10,458 nt of DNA, from assembly GCA_903870185.1 (NCBI GenBank), contig CAIQCE010000034.1, forward strand, positions 1-10,458, given 5' to 3'. Positions 5,818-10,458 of the stretch are shown one piece after another (position 1 is the stretch's first letter; each line of letters opens with the position of its first letter). Under the pieces are notes generated by a model, which saw nothing but the letters and a program-made list of their open reading frames with translations, had not been told where the DNA came from and searched no databases. Source of the stretch: an uncultured Gammaproteobacteria bacterium (GTDB taxonomy: Bacteria > Pseudomonadota > Gammaproteobacteria > Coxiellales > Coxiellaceae). Position numbers and translations under genes: made by a program.

Positions 5818-6830
5818 TTAACAAAATAGAACAGCCGCTTATCTCTATTTTAATGGCAGTATATAACGCAGAAGAATTCTTATCAGAAGCGATTGAGTCT
5901 GTTATTGAACAGACCTATATGCAATGGGAGCTTATTTGCATTAATGATGGGGCGCTAGATAATAGTTTACATATATTGCAGCGATATCAAGAAAAACATC
6001 CTCAAATTATAGTTATCGATCATCCGCATTGCGGCATAGCTGCCTGCGTAAGAAATGTCGGACTTGCTATTGCTAATGGCGAGTATATTGTGATGCTGGA
6101 CAGTGACGATAAAATTGTACCAATCTATCTTGAAAAGCTAATTACTCGACAAAAAGAGACACAGGCCGACATTGTGATTTCGGCAACAGCTTTTTGGGAC
6201 TATAAAAATAATGTTATATCTCGAAGTTTAATAGGGGTAAATGGTGATGCTAGTAAAGTTATTTCTGGCAGGGATGCCTTTGAGCTTAGTCTGTACTGGG
6301 AAATTGGAGCTCTTGGATTACTCCGTACAGATACCTTAAAAGAAATAAAATATTGCGAAATTGCTATAAATGGCGATGAATATACGTCACGGCTTCTTTT
6401 TCTTCATGCAAGCAACGTAGCATTTTGTGATGTAATTTATTTTTATAGAAATAATTTAAGTTCTTCTACAAAAAAGTTTTCTTTTAAGCATTTTTCTACA
6501 ATTATAGTTGATGGAATGATTTTAACTTTAATAAGGGAAAATAAGTTTAATAGCCATTTATTAATGCGATATAAAGAAAAAGTCATTGTTTCGTTATTAT
6601 TTACTTATATTTTATATGTAAAAAAGAGGAAATTACTGATGCCTGAAGAAAATAGATTAGCCATTGATTTTATATGGACAGCAACTACATATATAACTAA
6701 GGAATTACTTGTCCAACCTTATTCTATAAAAGATAATCTATATCTTTGCTATAAACTACTTAAGAGATTAAAAAATATAATATCTAAGATTCTTAGACAC
6801 AAATTATTTTGTTTTTTTCATAAAGTGTAG
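5814..6830 (+). CDS. family 2 glycosyltransferase
   Basis: This 338-residue protein has a GT-A domain in the first half: PLISILMAVYNAEEFLSEAI (residues 8-27), the nucleotide-binding loop ICINDGALDNS (41-51; relatives usually have 'DDGSTDNS'), and the metal-binding YIVMLDSDD (91-99). It transfers a sugar from a nucleotide donor to the lipid-linked acceptor at the cytoplasmic membrane face; donor and linkage cannot be read from the sequence. The C-terminal hundred residues are rich in Lys, Ile, Leu and Phe and end in a strongly basic amphipathic stretch (KLLKRLKNIISKILRHK), probably for membrane association. The 3' half is visibly more AT-rich than the flippase gene, suggesting a separate origin. 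Translation is coupled to the flippase through ATGA. Confidence 0.85.
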   Translation: MINKIEQPLISILMAVYNAEEFLSEAIESVIEQTYMQWELICINDGALDNSLHILQRYQEKHPQIIVIDHPHCGIAACVRNVGLAIANGEYIVMLDSDDKIVPIYLEKLITRQKETQADIVISATAFWDYKNNVISRSLIGVNGDASKVISGRDAFELSLYWEIGALGLLRTDTLKEIKYCEIAINGDEYTSRLLFLHASNVAFCDVIYFYRNNLSSSTKKFSFKHFSTIIVDGMILTLIRENKFNSHLLMRYKEKVIVSLLFTYILYVKKRKLLMPEENRLAIDFIWTATTYITKELLVQPYSIKDNLYLCYKLLKRLKNIISKILRHKLFCFFHKV

Positions 6831-6882
6831 GAATTGAAAACACTATGTATAACTTAAAAATTATTGGAATTTTTTACTATTT

Positions 6883-6888
6883 AAGGGG
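6883..6888 (+). promoter_or_regulatory. ribosome binding site supporting a TTG start
   Basis: AAGGGG lies five bases before TTG 6894. No ATG or GTG stands near the conserved N-terminus of the following glycosyltransferase, so this site decides the unusual TTG start. Confidence 0.6.
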
Positions 6889-6893
6889 TTATT

Positions 6894-7751
6894 TTGGTAA
6901 CTAATAACCCGTTAGTATCAGTCATAATGGCATCGTTTAATCATGCTGAATATGTTGTGGATGCCATTAATAGCGTCGTAAATCAAACCTATAAAAATAT
7001 TGAGCTAATAGTTATTGATGATGGATCAACGGATGGTACCTCAGAAAAAATAGCTGAACTTGCCGAAATTCATGGCTTTATCTTTATTCAACAAGAAAAT
7101 ATTGGCTATCAAAATACACTTAAAAAATTGGTGGCTCTTGCTACGGGGGAATATATATCACCTTTTGCCTCTGATGATATTTATGAGTTAATTAAGATTG
7201 AAAAACTTGTTCGGGTTATGGAAAGTAATCCCTCTTATGCTGTAGTACACTCTAAAATATGTATTATTGATTCCTATGGCGCTATACAAAAGATAGTTAA
7301 TGAGCCGTGCCGCTCAGGAAAAGTGTTTCGAGAGTTATTAAGAGCAGATTTTCATATTAATGGTATTAGTGCCTTAGTAAAAACGGATGTTTATAGAGGT
7401 GTTAAACGGTATGATGATTATGTGGATGATTTACCTATATGGCTTGAAATTGCTAAGCAGCATGAGATTGGCTATTACGACGAGGTAACTGCAAGATATC
7501 GTATTCATAATAATCACCTAACCTCTAATAGGTCAAAGATGATGAAAAGCGAACTTGAGGTAGTGGCAAGATATAAAGATTTACCTTACTACCGTGAAGC
7601 CGAAGCAGCATGGCGTATGCGTTGGTTTTTATCACTTTCTGGAGCGAATAAGCGGGATGCTATAAACTTACTTTTTTCTTCTGGGTTCAACTTAAACATA
7701 TTACGTACAAAAACTTTCTACAAGGGAATTTATACACTGATGTTTAGGTAG
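6894..7751 (+). CDS. family 2 glycosyltransferase, TTG start
   Basis: The 285-residue protein shows a standard GT-A core: PLVSVIMASFNHAEYVVDAI (residues 6-25), ELIVIDDGSTDGTSEKI (37-53), and FASDD (91-95) in place of the DxD metal site. An acidic VDDLPIWLEIAK segment (177-188) probably holds the catalytic base, and is followed by a YRIHNNHLTSN motif common near the end of GT2 domains of this type. Donor and acceptor are unknown. TTG 6894 is chosen because the conserved region begins six residues later and AAGGGG precedes it. It follows the previous glycosyltransferase gene after 63 bases, most likely in the same operon; a 188-base gap follows it. Confidence 0.85.
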   Translation: MVTNNPLVSVIMASFNHAEYVVDAINSVVNQTYKNIELIVIDDGSTDGTSEKIAELAEIHGFIFIQQENIGYQNTLKKLVALATGEYISPFASDDIYELIKIEKLVRVMESNPSYAVVHSKICIIDSYGAIQKIVNEPCRSGKVFRELLRADFHINGISALVKTDVYRGVKRYDDYVDDLPIWLEIAKQHEIGYYDEVTARYRIHNNHLTSNRSKMMKSELEVVARYKDLPYYREAEAAWRMRWFLSLSGANKRDAINLLFSSGFNLNILRTKTFYKGIYTLMFR

Positions 7752-7939
7752 TGATAAGTGCTAATGGCTCGACTTTCAAGTTTATTTTTTTGGATAGTGA
7801 TGATTGTAAATATGCTTATGCATGTCTATCAAAATGTAACCCTTCAGTTTTTTTTATCGATCGGTTGCTATGAAAGTTCATTTGATTAAATAATACAAAA
7901 ACCAACAAATTACCTGCGTTTTATAAAAAATAAAAGTTA

Positions 7940-9211
7940 ATGAATATCTTATTTTGTTGTCAATTTTATTCACCTAGTGTGGGTGGCGTTCAAGAAGTAA
8001 TTAAGCAATTAGCTGAGAGACTTGTTGAACGAGAGCATCAAGTAACAGTGGTAACGACTAAGTTAGCTATGCGAAATTTTGATACACTTAATGGCGTTGT
8101 TATTAAGGATTTCAATATTAAAGGGAATTGGGTTGATGGAATGGCTGGCGAAATGGAGCTATATCAAGAGTATATTTCTAATGGTATTTTTGACGTTATT
8201 ATGATTTATGCGGCACAGCAATGGACATTCGATGCTTTATGGCCTGTGCTGGATAAAATAAATGCTTATAAAGTTTTTATACCGTGTGGGTTTTCAAGTT
8301 TATATGAACCTAGGTATGCAAAATATTTTCAAGAGCTTCCTGATGTATTGAGAAAGTTTAATCATCTTATTTTTCATGCCTCTAAATATCGCGATATTGA
8401 TTTTGCGCGTAAACATAGTATCGAAAGATTTACTGTTATTCCAAATGGTGCCAGTAAATCCGAGTTTGATGTTGTAATTGACCCTATGTTCAGGGGGCGA
8501 CATGGAATTCCAGAGCAATCATTTCTATTTCTTACTGTAGGAAGTTTCAATGGAATGAAGGGGCATAAGGAAGCTGTAAATGCCTTTGCCAAGATAAAAT
8601 TAAACAAAAACCAGCATGCAACTTTAATTCTTAATGGAAACGAGGTACATAGGTCGGAAAAGGATTTGAGTAGTTTATTGGGAAAAATCATTGGGTTAGT
8701 AAAAATCCACGGTTTATTTAATACACTAAAGCAAGTTATAAGAAAAATTATCCGTGCCAGTGCATCGCCACGAAATATAGGTGAATCAATCAATAAATCT
8801 CAGGCGAATAAACAGGTACTAATAACTGATTTTTGTCGCAAAGAATTGAATCAAGCATTTATGTCTGCAAATTTATTTGTTTTTGCTTCGAATATTGAAT
8901 ATTCCCCCTTGGTTCTATTTGAGACAGTAGCTGCTGGCACTCCTTTTCTTACGGTTAATGTTGGTAATGCGATAGAAATTGCAGAGTGGACGGAGGCTGG
9001 GGTGATTTGTCCTTCTGAAATTGATACAAAATATTTTACCCAAGTAGATGAAAATGTCCTGGCAGCATTAATGACAGAATTAATGAATAACAAAGCTTTG
9101 CTGGAAGACTTAGGTTCTAAAGGAAGGCAAAATTGGCTTGAACATTACACATGGGAAAAAATTGCAGTTCAGTATGAACAGATATTTGAACAATTATTGC
9201 AAGAAAAATGA
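7940..9211 (+). CDS. family 4 glycosyltransferase (GT-B fold)
   Basis: The 423-residue protein has a Rossmann-like N-terminal half with the glycine-rich acceptor loop FYSPSVGGVQEVIKQLAERL (residues 9-28). The C-terminal donor domain starts near VIPNGASKSEF (166-176), has VGSFNGMKGHKEAV (200-213) with Lys207 at the phosphate-binding position, and the E-x7-E motif IEYSPLVLFE (E320, E328). It is a retaining enzyme using a nucleotide sugar, donor unknown. Between LNGNE (231-235) and VLITDF (293-298) is an unusually long, basic and partly hydrophobic segment of about 57 residues that may contact the membrane. Gaps of 188 bases before and 156 after, without clear promoters or terminators, separate it from its neighbours. 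The start fits the family (MNILFCCQFYSP), though no strong ribosome site is visible. Confidence 0.87.
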   Translation: MNILFCCQFYSPSVGGVQEVIKQLAERLVEREHQVTVVTTKLAMRNFDTLNGVVIKDFNIKGNWVDGMAGEMELYQEYISNGIFDVIMIYAAQQWTFDALWPVLDKINAYKVFIPCGFSSLYEPRYAKYFQELPDVLRKFNHLIFHASKYRDIDFARKHSIERFTVIPNGASKSEFDVVIDPMFRGRHGIPEQSFLFLTVGSFNGMKGHKEAVNAFAKIKLNKNQHATLILNGNEVHRSEKDLSSLLGKIIGLVKIHGLFNTLKQVIRKIIRASASPRNIGESINKSQANKQVLITDFCRKELNQAFMSANLFVFASNIEYSPLVLFETVAAGTPFLTVNVGNAIEIAEWTEAGVICPSEIDTKYFTQVDENVLAALMTELMNNKALLEDLGSKGRQNWLEHYTWEKIAVQYEQIFEQLLQEK

Positions 9212-9367
9212 AGTGGCTCGTATTTACTAAGCTAGTTAGGCTATGATGCTTAAAAATTTAGCAAGATGTCCATTATAAAGCTATAAAGCAGACTCTTGAT
9301 TCTTAGAGCTATTTTAAGTAAGAAATAATTTGGCTTTGATTTACATTCTAAAGAGATCTTTATCAAT

Positions 9368-10246
9368 ATGATAATAAGCAATATTATTGGAGGCTTAGGC
9401 AACCAAATGTTCCAATACGCAATGGCTCGTGCTTTGTCTTTGGAGCGTAATGAGTCTTTATATTTAGATATTGCCGGATTTAATGGTTACGGATTACATC
9501 ATGGTTTTGAGCTTTCACAGGTTTTTGTATGTCCGGTACAAATTGCTACTAAAACAGAAATACAGAATATTTTAGGTTGGCAGACTTTATCAGGTTTTAG
9601 ACGAATTTTAGCGCACTCTTCTTTGAAATTGTTCCGCCGCAATAGTTTGGTTTTTGAACCACATTATCATTATTGGCATGAAATCAACCATGTTTCCAAA
9701 GCTTGCTATTTGTCTGGCTATTGGCAATCCGAGCGATATTTTCAAGCTCACGCAGCAATAATACGCGCCGACTTTACGTTTAAGTCCCCATTGATAAATA
9801 ACAATGCTGTGCTTGCCGAACAAATTTCTCAAGTGAATGCAGTGAGCTTGCATGTGCGACGCGGCGATTATATTAACAATCCAAAAACTACGGGAACACA
9901 TGGCGTATGCTCATTGGATTATTATCGAGCTGCGATTGAATTGATTGTTGAGCAAGTGCAACAACCTTATATCTATATATTTTCTGATGATATCGCATGG
10001 GTGAAAGATAACTTGAAGATTGATTTACCTCATCAGTTTGTTAACCATAATGGTGGTTTAGAGAGCTACAATGATATGCATTTGATGAGTCTATGTCAGC
10101 ATCATATCATCGCTAATAGTTCCTTTAGTTGGTGGGGGGCGTGGTTAAATGTTTCCCCAAATAAAATAGTAATAGCTCCCAAAAAATGGTTTGCCAACAA
10201 AAATGATATTAAAGATCTTTTTCCTGTCGATTGGATAGCACTCTGA
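9368..10246 (+). CDS. GT11 alpha-1,2-fucosyltransferase-like glycosyltransferase
   Basis: The 292 residues contain the GT11 signature blocks: IIGGLGNQMFQYAMARALS (residues 6-24), YLSGYWQSERYF (114-125), the donor-binding LHVRRGDY (161-168), IYIFSDD (202-208) and IIANSSFSWWGAWLN (247-261). Length and order are typical of complete bacterial alpha-1,2-fucosyltransferases, which use GDP-L-fucose to cap or branch a galactose-type residue. A weak AAGAG lies 12 bases before the ATG. No GDP-fucose pathway gene is intact in the window, and a gmd gene has been reduced to a remnant at 481-621. The donor must therefore come from elsewhere in the genome, or this enzyme uses another sugar. Family is sure; exact donor is inferred. 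Confidence 0.92.
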   Translation: MIISNIIGGLGNQMFQYAMARALSLERNESLYLDIAGFNGYGLHHGFELSQVFVCPVQIATKTEIQNILGWQTLSGFRRILAHSSLKLFRRNSLVFEPHYHYWHEINHVSKACYLSGYWQSERYFQAHAAIIRADFTFKSPLINNNAVLAEQISQVNAVSLHVRRGDYINNPKTTGTHGVCSLDYYRAAIELIVEQVQQPYIYIFSDDIAWVKDNLKIDLPHQFVNHNGGLESYNDMHLMSLCQHHIIANSSFSWWGAWLNVSPNKIVIAPKKWFANKNDIKDLFPVDWIAL

Positions 10247-10262
10247 ACAATGAAAAAATACT

Positions 10263-10458
10263 ATGGCTGAACGATCACTTGATAACTATAAGGAAAATGA
10301 GTTGCCTTTAGTAACAGTCGCCATGCCAATTTACAATGCAGGTAAGTATTTAAGATTTGCTGTACTTTCTATTGTTAATCAGACTTTTACCAATTGGGAG
10401 TTACTGATTATTGATGATGGTTCAACGGACAATGCCTTGCAGGATATTGCTGATATTA
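10263..10458 (+). CDS. family 2 glycosyltransferase, 3' end outside window
   Basis: ATG 10263 opens a frame that runs to the window edge, giving 65 residues. These include LPLVTVAMPIYNAGKYLRFA (residues 14-33), the NQTFTNWELLIIDDGSTDN stretch (39-57) with the UDP-binding 'DDGSTDN' loop, all standard for the start of a GT2 domain. The metal-binding motif and acceptor half lie beyond the window. It starts 16 bases after the stop of the GT11 gene, so the two are probably co-transcribed. No clear Shine-Dalgarno sequence precedes the ATG. Confidence 0.85.
   Translation, partial: MAERSLDNYKENELPLVTVAMPIYNAGKYLRFAVLSIVNQTFTNWELLIIDDGSTDNALQDIADI

Noticed and set aside
7764..7889. 41-codon frame with a hydrophobic start (MARLSSLFFWIVMIVNMLMH) in the gap before the GT4 gene
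   Set aside because: No ribosome site, no recognisable family and AT-rich DNA in which such short frames are common; could be a decayed membrane protein, but cannot be supported. Nothing else is visible in this 188-base gap.
1..10458. CRISPR array, tRNA, rRNA, insertion sequence ends or transposase
   Set aside because: No regularly spaced repeats, tRNA-like cloverleaf, inverted terminal repeats or transposase-like protein were noticed in reading; a computed search was not possible.

Overview
The window is a segment of a surface-polysaccharide (O-antigen or capsule type) biosynthesis locus from a Gram-negative bacterium. All recognisable genes lie on the + strand. AT-rich DNA, a Wzx-type O-antigen translocase, FdtA/FdtB/FdtC-like dTDP-amino-sugar enzymes and embedded toxin-antitoxin genes suit a gammaproteobacterium. 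This is an impression from protein style; no rRNA or marker gene fixes the taxon.

Layout. Bases 1-322 hold the 3' part of a HEPN/HepT-like gene. Bases 372-621 are a scar: the first 36 codons of a lost flippase gene joined to the last 46 codons of a lost GDP-mannose 4,6-dehydratase gene. After a possible promoter (698-726) comes a dTDP-3-amino-3,6-dideoxyhexose module: left-handed beta-helix N-acetyltransferase (807-1346, with a run of ten G inside the gene), an overlapping GNAT acetyltransferase (1276-1845), an FdtA/QdtA-like 3,4-ketoisomerase (1861-2274), and a PLP aminotransferase. Between ketoisomerase and aminotransferase sits an antitoxin-like gene (2330-2611). The following reading frame (2608-4146) is a complete PIN-type toxin domain fused in frame to the complete aminotransferase.

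Then follow a possible 40-codon ORF (4148-4270), the O-antigen translocase (4267-5817), two GT2 glycosyltransferases (5814-6830 and 6894-7751, the second with a TTG start), a GT4 glycosyltransferase (7940-9211), a GT11 alpha-1,2-fucosyltransferase-like gene (9368-10246), and the start of a third GT2 gene (10263 to the window end).

How the genes work together (inference from families): dTDP-4-keto-6-deoxyglucose, made by RmlA/RmlB encoded outside the window, is isomerised, aminated and N-acetylated to dTDP-Fuc3NAc or dTDP-Qui3NAc. Glycosyltransferases assemble a repeat unit on a lipid carrier, the translocase flips it, and a polymerase outside the window would extend it. The most unusual points are the PIN-aminotransferase fusion behind an antitoxin gene, the G10 tract as a possible phase-variation switch, and the flippase/gmd scar in a locus that still carries a fucosyltransferase-like gene.
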